64,000 nt of DNA, taken from contig NZ_BMIB01000005.1 of the NCBI RefSeq assembly GCF_014641615.1, positions 448,150-512,149 of the forward strand, read 5' to 3'. Positions 27,395 to 35,660 of this stretch are shown here, in pieces; within the stretch, counting starts at the first letter, position 1, and every line of letters begins with the position of its first letter. The notes beneath the pieces were generated by a model, which saw only the letters and a list, made by a program, of their open reading frames with translations, did not search any database and was not told the origin of the DNA. Origin of the DNA: Filimonas zeae (GTDB lineage Bacteria; Bacteroidota; Bacteroidia; Chitinophagales; Chitinophagaceae). The translations under genes were made by a program, and so were the position numbers.

Positions 27395-27973
27395 ATGTCC
27401 TACAATATAGATCAGATCATTACCATCACCTTCACGCTCTTTGCTGTAATAGATATTGTGGGCTCTATTCCGTTGTTAATCACCATGAAAGAGAAGATGG
27501 GTGGCATACGTCCCACTACTGTAACCCTTGTTTCAGGGATATTAATGGTGAGCTTTTTATTTGTGGGACAACAGTTTTTAAAGATCTTGGGCCTCGATAT
27601 TCGTTCGTTTGCGGTAGGTGGCTCTATCGTTATCTTTCTGCTGGGACTGGAAATGGTATTAGGACACGAAATTTTTAAGGCAGATGCTAACGCAAAGTCA
27701 GGTATGTTTGTACCACTGGCGTTTCCGATCATAGCTGGTAGCGGTACCTTAACCACTATCATGTCACTGAAAGCCAACTACAAGGAAATTTACATTGTAG
27801 CAGGCATATTGATCAACCTGGTGATTATTTATACTGTACTAAAATCGTTGAATACGCTGAAGCGTGTGTTAGGAGAGAACGGACTCACTGCCGTAAGAAA
27901 GTTTTTCGGCGTGGTGCTGTTGGCCATTGGTGTAAAAATATTCGCCAGTAACATAGCTGCTTTTGGCAAATAG
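27395..27973 (+). CDS. MarC family integral membrane protein
   Basis: 192 residues with about six transmembrane helices. Family marks are FTLFAVIDIVGSIPLLI at the N-terminus, FAVGGSIVIFLLGLEMVLG and MFVPLAFPIIAGSGTLTTIM. MarC/YchE proteins are inner-membrane proteins of unresolved function; the historical link to multiple antibiotic resistance is not supported in E. coli. Divergent from the TPR-HTH gene and monocistronic as far as can be seen. Confidence 0.9.
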   Translation: MSYNIDQIITITFTLFAVIDIVGSIPLLITMKEKMGGIRPTTVTLVSGILMVSFLFVGQQFLKILGLDIRSFAVGGSIVIFLLGLEMVLGHEIFKADANAKSGMFVPLAFPIIAGSGTLTTIMSLKANYKEIYIVAGILINLVIIYTVLKSLNTLKRVLGENGLTAVRKFFGVVLLAIGVKIFASNIAAFGK

Positions 27974-28059
27974 CAACGAAGCAACGTATTTTTATCCCAT
28001 TTTAATTATATCTATATATTTATTTAACCCTTATTTTTCATAGGCTTACACAACTGATC

Positions 28060-28067
28060 TATTTTTG
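28060..28067 (+). promoter_or_regulatory. Candidate Bacteroidota -7 box upstream of the receiver gene
   Basis: TATTTTTG matches TAnnTTTG. Nineteen bases upstream sits TTCA, a weak -33. A start near 28074 would leave a 29-base leader before the ATG at 28103. It would drive the receiver and priming sugar transferase genes. Confidence 0.5.
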
Positions 28068-28102
28068 TAGCACACTATTTAAAATAGGTAACTCCCATAA
28101 CT

Positions 28103-28513
28103 ATGAATGCTGATAATTCCGTTTCACCCAGGTTGTTCATTATAGAAGACGATCCTTCTATACAGATGGTGCTTAGCAAGTTTTTATCTAAAACGTTTGA
28201 GCTGAACGTGTTTGGTAGTGCGGTAGATGCTTTATCCTTTTTACACCAGGGCAGTATTCCGGATATCATCATTTCCGACCTCAACATCCCGGAAATCAAC
28301 GGGCTGGAGTTATTAACGCAGGTAAAATCGAGCGGCTTTTTCAAAGACGTTCCTGTAGTAATCCTGTCTGGCGAAGACAACAGCGAAACACGTATTAAAT
28401 GTTTTGAAGCCGGCGCAGAGGACTATATCGTAAAACCCTTCAGCCCCAAAGAGCTGGAAGTGAGATTAAAACTGATACTCAAAAGGCACGGCAAAGTAGT
28501 TGCCGGCAATTAA
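28103..28513 (+). CDS. Single-domain response regulator (receiver only) at the head of the exopolysaccharide locus
   Basis: 136 residues, just one CheY-like receiver. All key residues are present: the acidic pair (E15, D16, D17), phospho-acceptor D59 in IIISDLNIPEINGLEL, the Ser/Thr switch S89 in VVILSGED, and K111 in DYIVKPFSP. No output domain. It precedes the sugar transferase gene by nine bases and is surely co-transcribed with it. Since that transferase has its own degenerate receiver at the N-terminus, this protein is a candidate partner or phospho-relay for it. The cognate kinase is not in the window. Confidence 0.9.
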   Translation: MNADNSVSPRLFIIEDDPSIQMVLSKFLSKTFELNVFGSAVDALSFLHQGSIPDIIISDLNIPEINGLELLTQVKSSGFFKDVPVVILSGEDNSETRIKCFEAGAEDYIVKPFSPKELEVRLKLILKRHGKVVAGN

Positions 28514-28522
28514 AAAAAACAT

Positions 28523-29725
28523 ATGACCGACGCAACCGTACCAACCGCCGGTTCTGTTATTGCCGTTATCAATGGTTCTGAAACAGTATCCGCACAATTG
28601 GTAGCTGCATTACCCGATTTTCAGTGGTTACACTTCCCTAGCGAAAACGAACTGATATCCCGCTGGGAAAAACAGGGCCTCAACATCTCCTGTATTATTT
28701 CTCAAAGCGAGATCATTTCCCCGGCAGGCGTATCTCTGCTGGGAACCCTGCAAAAGAAAAAGCTACCCATAGTTCCCGTAATTATACTGTGCGAACACGT
28801 GAATGCCAATCTGCTTCAGGTAGCCCTTAAAGCGGGCGTGGCCGATGTGTTTACCCTGCCTTTTCAGATTGATGCAATACAAACACGCATTAGCTTTATA
28901 GCTAAACACGGCCATCTGCTGATGAACAAACCCCGTCAGCAACAACTCGCAACCTTCAGCGAATACAAAACCCCGCTGGGTAAAAGAATATTCGACATCG
29001 CTTTTGCAGGCGGTGCGTTACTGATGCTGTCCCCCGTTTTTCTGGCGGTATATCTGGCACTGAAACTGGAATCTAAAGGACCCGCATTTTATTACTCTTA
29101 CCGGGTAGGTACCGGTTACAATATATTCAAGTTTTACAAGTTCAGGTCTATGTACGTAAATGCCGATAAAAGGCTGAAAGATCTGAAACACCTGAACCAG
29201 TACGACATTGATGCGGAAGAAAGTGCTGCGGGTACGGTTGTGCAAACGCTTTGTGAAGACTGTATTAAGGCAGGCACCAAATGTCAGTTCCCATTGTATT
29301 CCGATCAGAATACCTGGTGCGAAAAGCAATACAGAAATTCTAAAAAATCTGGTGGTGGCTCTGCCTTCTTTAAGCTTAAAAACGATCCCCGTATTACCAA
29401 AGTGGGTAAAATACTGCGTAACACCAGTATAGACGAACTGCCGCAGCTGTGGAATGTGGTAATTGGTGATATGAGTATTGTGGGTAACCGCCCGTTGCCT
29501 TTATATGAAGCAGAAAAGCTTACTACAGATAAATATGCACTCCGCTTTCTGGCCCCTGCTGGTATTACCGGCTTATGGCAGGTAGAAAAAAGAGGTAAAG
29601 GAGAAATGTCTGAAGAAGAGCGCCTGATGCTTGACAATGTATATGCGCAGAATCACAGCATGATCAATGACGTACGCCTGGTGTTGAAAACCATACCGGC
29701 GCTCTTCCAGAAAGAGAACGTATAA
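28523..29725 (+). CDS. Priming sugar transferase with fused N-terminal pseudo-receiver domain
   Basis: 400 residues. C-terminal bacterial sugar transferase domain (about 150-398): GKRIFDIAFAGGALLMLSPV membrane hairpin, KFYKFRSMYVNADKR, the DE pair in NTSIDELPQLWNVVIGDMS and VGNRPLPLYEAE, as in WcaJ/WbaP-type phosphoglycosyltransferases that load the first sugar phosphate onto undecaprenyl phosphate. The N-terminal 130 residues look like a receiver (IIILC...ALKAGVADVFTLPF) but lack the phospho-Asp (Q61 region), the switch Thr/Ser (C90) and the Lys (L112). A four-cysteine insertion (C244, C247, C254, C266) interrupts the catalytic domain, as in other Bacteroidota members. Follows a true receiver gene by nine bases. 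Confidence 0.9.
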   Translation: MTDATVPTAGSVIAVINGSETVSAQLVAALPDFQWLHFPSENELISRWEKQGLNISCIISQSEIISPAGVSLLGTLQKKKLPIVPVIILCEHVNANLLQVALKAGVADVFTLPFQIDAIQTRISFIAKHGHLLMNKPRQQQLATFSEYKTPLGKRIFDIAFAGGALLMLSPVFLAVYLALKLESKGPAFYYSYRVGTGYNIFKFYKFRSMYVNADKRLKDLKHLNQYDIDAEESAAGTVVQTLCEDCIKAGTKCQFPLYSDQNTWCEKQYRNSKKSGGGSAFFKLKNDPRITKVGKILRNTSIDELPQLWNVVIGDMSIVGNRPLPLYEAEKLTTDKYALRFLAPAGITGLWQVEKRGKGEMSEEERLMLDNVYAQNHSMINDVRLVLKTIPALFQKENV

Positions 29726-30901
29726 TTACTGCTTCCGTTTTGCTTTTTCCCAGGCAGCACTTTGCTTACCGGAATAGAAGCGGCGGATACCAGCTATAAC
29801 AGCGTAGTTCATCATACAGAAATAATAAGGTACAAAAAGCAGTTTCATCCGAAGCTGCTTTTTTTCCATTATCCAGCCCAGCAGTGAAGCTCCATAAAAC
29901 AATACCTGACCGGCCAACAGCAACAGGTAAATACCCGTACCGCCAGTAGCCACAATAGCAATGTTTAGTATCAGCGCCAGTATCATTAAAAAGGGCACTA
30001 CCGTCCAGCGCAACACCCGATGGCTGATATACTGAAAAGACAATACCGGAAAACGGAAAGGGTTCATCAGGCTGGTTAAGCGGGTGATAGATTGGATACC
30101 ACCGGCAGAAATGCGCACCTTACGCTTCAACTCCTCTCCTATGCTGGCCGAGCTGGTTTCGGAAGCATAGGCATCCGGCTCATACACTATACGGTAACCT
30201 TTCTCTGCAATCAGCAGGGAAATCATAAAATCGTCCAGAATGGTGTCAGCAGGTACCGGCTGATACAGATCCCTTCGTACACTAAACAATTCACCGGCAG
30301 CACCTACCACAGAATATAGTTCAGAGTCCCATGCCTTCAGTTTCGATTCATACTTCCAGTATACACCTTCACCTGCAGTAGCATCAGAAACTTCATCTAC
30401 CTGCACACGCTTTTCTCCGGAAACGGCGCCAACTTTGCTGTCGCGGTAATGCTTGCAAATACGTTTAATAGCCAGTTTATTCAATGCAGTATTGGCATCG
30501 GTAAATACTACAATCTCTGTACTTACCTGCTCCATAGCCCGGTGCACAGCCGCAATTTTACCGTTACGTGCAGGCTGGTGCATTAATTGAATAGCAGGAT
30601 ACCTTTCTATAATAGCAGGAGTGTCATCAGTAGAACCATCCGTTACAAATACAAAGCGTATTTTATCGGTGGGATAATCCAGCTGCAGTGTATTGGCTAT
30701 CTTCTCTTCCATATAAGCTGCTTCATTATAAGCAGCTACAATAAGCGTAACAGTGGGCCAGTCTGTAATCTGTAACTCATCTTCTTTTTTACGCCTGCCC
30801 TTAACAGCAATGCGAATGCGCATGAGTATATATAATACAATACCATAGCCTAAAAAGGCATAAAAAACAATGAACAGACTAATCCAGAATAAAGGGTACA
30901 T
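29726..30901 (-). CDS. Membrane-bound glycosyltransferase family 2 (cellulose synthase/PgaC-like)
   Basis: 391 residues. One N-terminal helix (about 4-27), then a GT-A domain: PTVTLIVAAYNEAAYMEEKI, the DG of FVTDGSTDDTP, the DxD-like VVFTDANTAL and the DDF of ILDDFMISLLIAEKG. Two or three C-terminal helices (about 290-370). The usual QxxRW is replaced by KRKVRISAGG, so the processive-type signature is incomplete. Cytoplasmic face of the inner membrane, nucleotide-sugar dependent. Directly convergent with the priming transferase gene (ends touch at 29725/29726). Downstream of the next GT2 gene by nine bases, so a two-gene minus operon. Confidence 0.88.
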   Translation of the reverse strand: MYPLFWISLFIVFYAFLGYGIVLYILMRIRIAVKGRRKKEDELQITDWPTVTLIVAAYNEAAYMEEKIANTLQLDYPTDKIRFVFVTDGSTDDTPAIIERYPAIQLMHQPARNGKIAAVHRAMEQVSTEIVVFTDANTALNKLAIKRICKHYRDSKVGAVSGEKRVQVDEVSDATAGEGVYWKYESKLKAWDSELYSVVGAAGELFSVRRDLYQPVPADTILDDFMISLLIAEKGYRIVYEPDAYASETSSASIGEELKRKVRISAGGIQSITRLTSLMNPFRFPVLSFQYISHRVLRWTVVPFLMILALILNIAIVATGGTGIYLLLLAGQVLFYGASLLGWIMEKKQLRMKLLFVPYYFCMMNYAVIAGIRRFYSGKQSAAWEKAKRKQ

Positions 30902-30910
30902 AGGATATAA

Positions 30911-31825
30911 TTATTGAACGGGATAACCCAGTTTGTTACTATCAACATTGTTGGTCACATTCCACCAGATGGCTTTCAGTAACACACGTATAAAGCCTGG
31001 CTTTCCTCCTTTTACATAGCCAATGATATTACGTGGTGATACAACCAGCAGAAAGTAATTCCAGAACACCAGCCGCTGTAAAAAGCTGCCATTGCGGCGA
31101 ATGAACAGCAGTCGGTTCCTGTTCATAAAAAACTCTTTCAGCGGGCTGTTAGCACCTACAGAAACAGACTCTTTATGATAAATAAGTGCCTGTGTATTTA
31201 CCCATATGGTAAACCCTGCTTTCTTTATACGGGCACACCAGTCCATCTCTTCATAGTACAGAAAAAAGCTCTCTTTCATCAGGCCTGCTTTTTGTATAGC
31301 AGCGCGCTTTACCATCATAGCAGCACCATGGGCAAAACCGGTTTCACCAGATGTGTGGTCGTACTGTCCTTTGTCCTGCTCAAACTGTCCTATACAGGCA
31401 TTTCGTGCAGTGTAGTAATTCATCTCGGTAAAGCCCGCATACTGCAATAAGCCAGGCTGCTGGTGATAATGAATTTTAGGTGAAACCATGGCTACCTCTT
31501 CGTGCGCTTCCAGGGTTTGTACCAGCGCCTCTACCAGGCCTTCTGTAAACTCTGTATCATTGTTTACGTAAAAGAGATAGTCGCCTTTGGCATAAGGAAT
31601 GGCCAGATTGTTGCCACCTGCAAAGCCAAGGTTTTTGTCTGAACGGATGAATTGAATGTCGGGATAACGGGTCTTCCAGGCGGGTACAGGGTTGTTAACA
31701 CTGCCATTGTCTACGACTATAATATCCAATGATTTAAAGGAGTTTTTAAGCCGGATGGATGTTAAAAGTGCTTCTGTCACCTCACTTTGATTAAAATTTA
31801 CTGTAATAACAGAAACAGAGGGCAT
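30911..31825 (-). CDS. Glycosyltransferase family 2 (rhamnosyltransferase WbbL-like)
   Basis: 304 residues. GT-A fold with VSVITVNFNQSEVTEALLTS, IIVVDNGSV, NLGFAGGNNLAI, the DxD-like YFYVNNDTEF region and the late YYEEMDWCARIKKAGF. This pattern is shared by WbbL/RfbF-type rhamnosyltransferases and related enzymes; the sugar cannot be told from sequence. Soluble or peripheral with a short hydrophobic patch near 245-265. First gene of the minus operon with the GT2 at 29726; divergent from the gene at 31882 with 56 bases between. Confidence 0.85.
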   Translation of the reverse strand: MPSVSVITVNFNQSEVTEALLTSIRLKNSFKSLDIIVVDNGSVNNPVPAWKTRYPDIQFIRSDKNLGFAGGNNLAIPYAKGDYLFYVNNDTEFTEGLVEALVQTLEAHEEVAMVSPKIHYHQQPGLLQYAGFTEMNYYTARNACIGQFEQDKGQYDHTSGETGFAHGAAMMVKRAAIQKAGLMKESFFLYYEEMDWCARIKKAGFTIWVNTQALIYHKESVSVGANSPLKEFFMNRNRLLFIRRNGSFLQRLVFWNYFLLVVSPRNIIGYVKGGKPGFIRVLLKAIWWNVTNNVDSNKLGYPVQ

Positions 31826-31881
31826 AGATCAAAACTTACTTGTAATAATTCATTTACTTTGATGAGTGAAAGTATTTAAAC

Positions 31882-32433
31882 TTGAGCACAAAGAAACGCA
31901 TAGAACAACAAATTTTTGACCTGCAGCAGGTCAACTCACGCTCTTCTGAAATTAATCAGAAGCTGGATGAGTTGGTTCAACTGCTTTCTGAAACTGAGCT
32001 CGACAGTGATACTATTCAGTCCTTACAGCAAAAGTTTAATAATGCCGTAGACACCAATACCAGCAATAAAGAGTCTATTGAAGCTTTCCGCCAGTTAGAC
32101 GACCCCAATCTTTCCAGGGAGGAAATGCTTGATAACCTGAGCCTTTTATTAACTACCAATCCCATTGACAGTAAGGTTTCCAGCGCTTATATCAAAAGAT
32201 CGCTGCTGAGCCGCATTGTACTGGGATTAATTGGCTTTACCCTTATTGTATTGGGAATGGGAATGATTGTAATGCCTGCTCCGCCCTATTTTGAAATGTT
32301 TACCCTGTTCTATTTTACTACAGATGACGGGATAACCATTATGGATGTAATATCCCTGTTAATTGTGCTGTGCGGCGTGTACCTTTTAATAAACGTTTTT
32401 AAGAGCCAGAAAAATGACAAGCGCGCCCGTTAA
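31882..32433 (+). CDS. Coiled-coil protein with two C-terminal transmembrane helices, unknown function, signalling operon
   Basis: 183 residues from a TTG start; no in-frame ATG fits. The N-terminal 100 residues are acidic and heptad-like (KKRIEQQIFDLQQVNSRSSE, KLDELVQLLSETELDSD), predicted helical. Two transmembrane helices follow (about 108-132 and 153-171) joined by a short loop, with a basic tail. I recognise no family. It overlaps the receiver-SpoIIE gene by 20 bases, so translation is coupled, and it is the first gene of a four-gene signalling set. It might anchor that set at the membrane or act as its input; this is inference. Confidence 0.75.
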   Translation: MSTKKRIEQQIFDLQQVNSRSSEINQKLDELVQLLSETELDSDTIQSLQQKFNNAVDTNTSNKESIEAFRQLDDPNLSREEMLDNLSLLLTTNPIDSKVSSAYIKRSLLSRIVLGLIGFTLIVLGMGMIVMPAPPYFEMFTLFYFTTDDGITIMDVISLLIVLCGVYLLINVFKSQKNDKRAR

Positions 32434-33556
32434 AAAAATCCTCATTGTAGAAGACAACGAGCTTTTTTTAAAGCTGCTGGATAAGCATTTCAGCAGGGCC
32501 GGCTACGATTGCATCTTAGCCAGTTCCCCTTCATCTGCACTTACCCTGCTGGAACAACAGATTCCTGAGATTATCCTGTCTGATTATGAAATGCCCGGTA
32601 TGAACGGGTTCGACTTCAGACAAAAGCTGCTTACCAACAAAAAGTTCGCACACATCCCTTTTGTATTCCTTACCGCACACTCCAGCGATGGAATGATTAT
32701 GGAAGGCCTGGGCATGCAGGCTGTTGATTTTATTGACAAGCAAACACCTTTTCCGGTGTTAACTTCTAAAATCGACAACATTATTCATACCGTGCATCAG
32801 ACGCAGGAACTGAATACTGAAGAATTGAAAAAGGCTGCCAACGCCCTCAACATAAAATCAGTGCCAGACGGCCCTCCGCAACTGAAAGGCTTTAATATCA
32901 ATTTCTGGCATAAGCCATTTCAGGACTATCCCGGTGGCGATTTCATAGACTTCATAGGCACCCACGAAAGATATACTTTTCTGGTTCTGGGAGATGTAAT
33001 GGGTAAGAAATGGCAGGCCTGGTTTTTCAGCTTCGGCTTCCTCAGCTACGTACGCTCAGCTATACGTATATGTATTATTGACCAGGTATACTCCCCCGCT
33101 CGCATTCTGGAAAAAATAAACAATGTCATCTGCTACGATGAAGTGTTACACGATGTGCTGTCTAGCATTTCGCTGGTAATGATTGATAATGAAACGCAGA
33201 CAATCAAATACGCCGGAGCAGGCGATTTGCCTTTGCTGCACCACAAATGCGCTACAGGCAAAACAGAAAAAGTAGAATCCAGCGGGTTGCTTCCCGGCCT
33301 TATGAAAGATGGCCGTTATGAAGAGCAACAGATCCATATGCAAAAAGATGATATTTTATTAATCTTTAGTGATGGAATGACCGACTTCAGGGACGAAACC
33401 GGCAAACACAGTAACTATAACGGTTTTGTTGATCTGATAGCTCCCTGTGTTATCAGAGAAAACAGCTTTATATTTATGAAAACCGCTTTCACCAAACGCT
33501 TTACGCCAGAAGCGCAGGTAGACGATTGCAGTCTTATTTTTATACAGAAAAAATAA
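32414..33556 (+). CDS. Response regulator with SpoIIE/PP2C-type serine phosphatase output
   Basis: 380 residues. Receiver domain 1-125 with all residues: E13/D14, phospho-acceptor D57 (ILSDYEMPGMNGF), T87, K109. A short linker leads to a SpoIIE-type phosphatase (about 155-378): PGGDFIDFI (174-176 GGD), VLGDVMGKKW, AGAGDLPLLHH, IFSDGMTDFRDE and a final DDCSLIF, giving the metal-binding aspartates. Such proteins (RsbU/RsbP type, SypE, HsbR) dephosphorylate a STAS partner when the receiver is phosphorylated. The STAS gene follows after six bases. Cytoplasmic. Confidence 0.93.
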   Translation: MTSAPVKKILIVEDNELFLKLLDKHFSRAGYDCILASSPSSALTLLEQQIPEIILSDYEMPGMNGFDFRQKLLTNKKFAHIPFVFLTAHSSDGMIMEGLGMQAVDFIDKQTPFPVLTSKIDNIIHTVHQTQELNTEELKKAANALNIKSVPDGPPQLKGFNINFWHKPFQDYPGGDFIDFIGTHERYTFLVLGDVMGKKWQAWFFSFGFLSYVRSAIRICIIDQVYSPARILEKINNVICYDEVLHDVLSSISLVMIDNETQTIKYAGAGDLPLLHHKCATGKTEKVESSGLLPGLMKDGRYEEQQIHMQKDDILLIFSDGMTDFRDETGKHSNYNGFVDLIAPCVIRENSFIFMKTAFTKRFTPEAQVDDCSLIFIQKK

Positions 33557-33562
33557 TCCAAT

Positions 33563-33895
33563 ATGATTATCTCAACGGAAGAAAAAAAGGGCCATTTACT
33601 GGTTACTATACAGCCGGCAGAAGCCAGCCTTAACAACGCAGAAGAGTTTAAATCAGCCATTACGCAACTGCTTGACAAAGGCGAAAAGCGCATTGTTATC
33701 AGCTTTGAGAAAGTAGCTTACATAGATAGCTCTTTCCTGGGCGCACTGGTATCCTGCCTCAAGTATGCTATAGCCAAACAGGCAGACATATCCCTTATTT
33801 CTCTGCAAAAAGACATTCACAACCTGATGCATCTTATCCGGATAGACAAGGTATTCTCTATTTATAACAGCTTTGAAGAAGCGATTCAAAATTAG
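33563..33895 (+). CDS. STAS-domain anti-sigma-factor antagonist-like protein
   Basis: 110 residues, a stand-alone STAS domain. The phosphorylation loop is YIDSSFLGALVSCLK, with S56/S57 matching the phospho-serine position of SpoIIAA/RsbV (DSSGLG). It is the expected substrate of the upstream SpoIIE phosphatase and of the downstream RsbW-like kinase. In its unphosphorylated form it would bind a partner: a sigma-binding protein, or in polysaccharide loci (SypA of Vibrio) a non-sigma target. Six bases after the phosphatase gene and five before the ATPase gene. Confidence 0.9.
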   Translation: MIISTEEKKGHLLVTIQPAEASLNNAEEFKSAITQLLDKGEKRIVISFEKVAYIDSSFLGALVSCLKYAIAKQADISLISLQKDIHNLMHLIRIDKVFSIYNSFEEAIQN

Positions 33896-33900
33896 AGGTA

Positions 33901-34464
33901 GTGCCGGAAACACCTTTGTATACAGCCACTTTTACCGTAGATAGTCAGGTAGACCTGCCCGTTTTTATCAGCGACCTCAGCAATACAGTAAGTGCACATC
34001 TGCCCCTGGCACCTGCTGAAGCAGATGTGGTGCTTTTCAAATTAAGGGTTATAGTGTCTGAACTGCTCACCAACACTATCAAACATACTCAGGAATCAGC
34101 CACCACACTTTTGCGCGTTACTATTACGTCCGATGGTATGCAACTGATAAGGCAGGATGACTGCGCCCCCATGCATTTCCCAGCCAATGATAAAAGACCT
34201 TCGCTGGTATGGCCTATACCAGCAGAGCATTGTAACCACAGATATACCGTGTACGAAGATGACCTGAACGCGCTATCGCTGAGCATCAACGACACCGGAA
34301 CAGCCAGCTTTTATGCCTGGCAAAACCCGGATGCACTCATTAACATACCTTCACTGAACGAACATTTCGGCCTTTTGATGATTGCCCTTTCCACACAAGC
34401 CTTCACTTACGAATACCAGCCAGCCACAAAAGCCAATATTTTTACCGCGTCAATTGAGTTCTGA
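33901..34464 (+). CDS. RsbW/SpoIIAB-like ATP-binding protein, divergent
   Basis: 187 residues from a GTG start. The N box is clear (VIVSELLTNTIKHT, E54 and N58). The next motif expected, DxGxPFDP, reads DDCAPMHFP (about 86-93), with Cys in place of Gly, and a G2-like FGLLMIALS is near 156-164. An extra segment (about 95-150) separates these. So this is a GHKL-fold protein of the serine-kinase/anti-sigma type, with an altered ATP lid; kinase activity is uncertain. Position after the STAS gene is the classical partner-switch arrangement. The STAS and ATPase genes are almost contiguous. Confidence 0.8.
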   Translation: MPETPLYTATFTVDSQVDLPVFISDLSNTVSAHLPLAPAEADVVLFKLRVIVSELLTNTIKHTQESATTLLRVTITSDGMQLIRQDDCAPMHFPANDKRPSLVWPIPAEHCNHRYTVYEDDLNALSLSINDTGTASFYAWQNPDALINIPSLNEHFGLLMIALSTQAFTYEYQPATKANIFTASIEF

Positions 34465-34503
34465 ACGCATTATTGAATATCTTTATCGAATATCAATTCC
34501 TGC

Positions 34504-35586
34504 ATGAAAACTCGTTTTGACGTATTAGATATCTTTCGCGGTATCTTTTCTGCCATGGTTGTCTTTTTTCACCTCAGCCCTTTTGCCGAAACGGCGATAC
34601 TGAACAATGAGTTTATCCGGAATTCAGACCTCTTTGTAGATTTCTTTTTCGTACTCAGCGGCTTTGTAATTGCCTATACTTACCAACACAGAATTAACTC
34701 TAAAACCGATATCAGTCAATTCATCAAAAAGAGATTTTTCAGAGTATATCCCCTGCACCTGATAATGCTGATAGCTTTTCTTATTGTAGAGGCAGGCAAA
34801 CATTATCTGGTAAACTACATTCACGTTAATAACCTCAATAATCCCAATAACAACCTCATTACATTTTTATCCTCTCTGTTTCTGCTAAATTCTGTTAAAC
34901 TACCCGGTGTTACAGATGTAAGCTGGAATATCCCCAGCTGGTCAATCAGTGCAGAAATGATCAGTTATCTGCTGTTTGCAATAGCGGTGTTTGCTGTAAG
35001 TGCTTCAGGCGCCTTTAAAAAACGGAATCTGGTATACAGCTTTCTTATTGTAACAGCAGTAGCTATTACCGCTATCGCAACCGGCAGTGGATTGCTTACG
35101 TGGAGTTACGACTTCGGTTTTTTGCGTGGCATAGCAGGCTTTTTTACCGGAGTACTCTGCTTTAATTTCTTCCAGGCCCGGTATGATGCAGTAAAAGACA
35201 GCAGTAATATCATTTTTCATGTTGCCGAACCTGCCTGCCTTATTGCCATTATTGCAAGTGTTTGTATGGCCAATAAGCTGAAAGAAGCCGGTTATTTGTA
35301 TGATATCCTCTTTTTCATAGCCGTTTTTGTATTCGCATTTGAAAAAGGCTTTGTTTCAGCCGGACTTAAAAAAGTCAATTTTCTGAAAAGCCTGGGTATG
35401 TATTCCTATTCGGTGTATATGATCCATGCCCTTTTTATCAGCCTTTTTAATATTCTTTTTATCCGCCTGCTGCACTTTCAACCTTCAGCATATAGTTATC
35501 TCTTCATACTCAATTTCTATATCATCTATATTGCAGCAGGATGGACCTATAGGAATATAGAGCTTAGATTTAAGGACCTTAAATAA
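34504..35586 (+). CDS. Acyltransferase-3 family membrane protein (OafA/YrhL type)
   Basis: 360 residues, about ten transmembrane helices. It opens with FDVLDIFRGIFSAMVVFFHL, the family's first helix with the catalytic-type His, then FFVLSGFVIAYTY and the FKKRFFRVYPLHL motif (here IKKRFFRVYPLHLI). Such enzymes move acetyl or other acyl groups to sugars of exopolysaccharide or O-antigen. 39 bases after the ATPase gene on the same strand, so it may be co-transcribed with the signalling set. Followed by glycosyltransferase genes. Confidence 0.9.
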   Translation: MKTRFDVLDIFRGIFSAMVVFFHLSPFAETAILNNEFIRNSDLFVDFFFVLSGFVIAYTYQHRINSKTDISQFIKKRFFRVYPLHLIMLIAFLIVEAGKHYLVNYIHVNNLNNPNNNLITFLSSLFLLNSVKLPGVTDVSWNIPSWSISAEMISYLLFAIAVFAVSASGAFKKRNLVYSFLIVTAVAITAIATGSGLLTWSYDFGFLRGIAGFFTGVLCFNFFQARYDAVKDSSNIIFHVAEPACLIAIIASVCMANKLKEAGYLYDILFFIAVFVFAFEKGFVSAGLKKVNFLKSLGMYSYSVYMIHALFISLFNILFIRLLHFQPSAYSYLFILNFYIIYIAAGWTYRNIELRFKDLK

Positions 35587-35660
35587 AAATTAGAAAAATA
35601 TATCAAGTGTAACAAAGCAGTTATTGCTTTAATTTTACAACCATTAATCCCCTTATTAGT

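Noticed and set aside
31855..31862. TACTTTGA as a promoter box for the signalling set
   Set aside because: Spacing inside the box is one base short of TAnnTTTG and the nearest TTG is only 12 bases away, so I could not support it.
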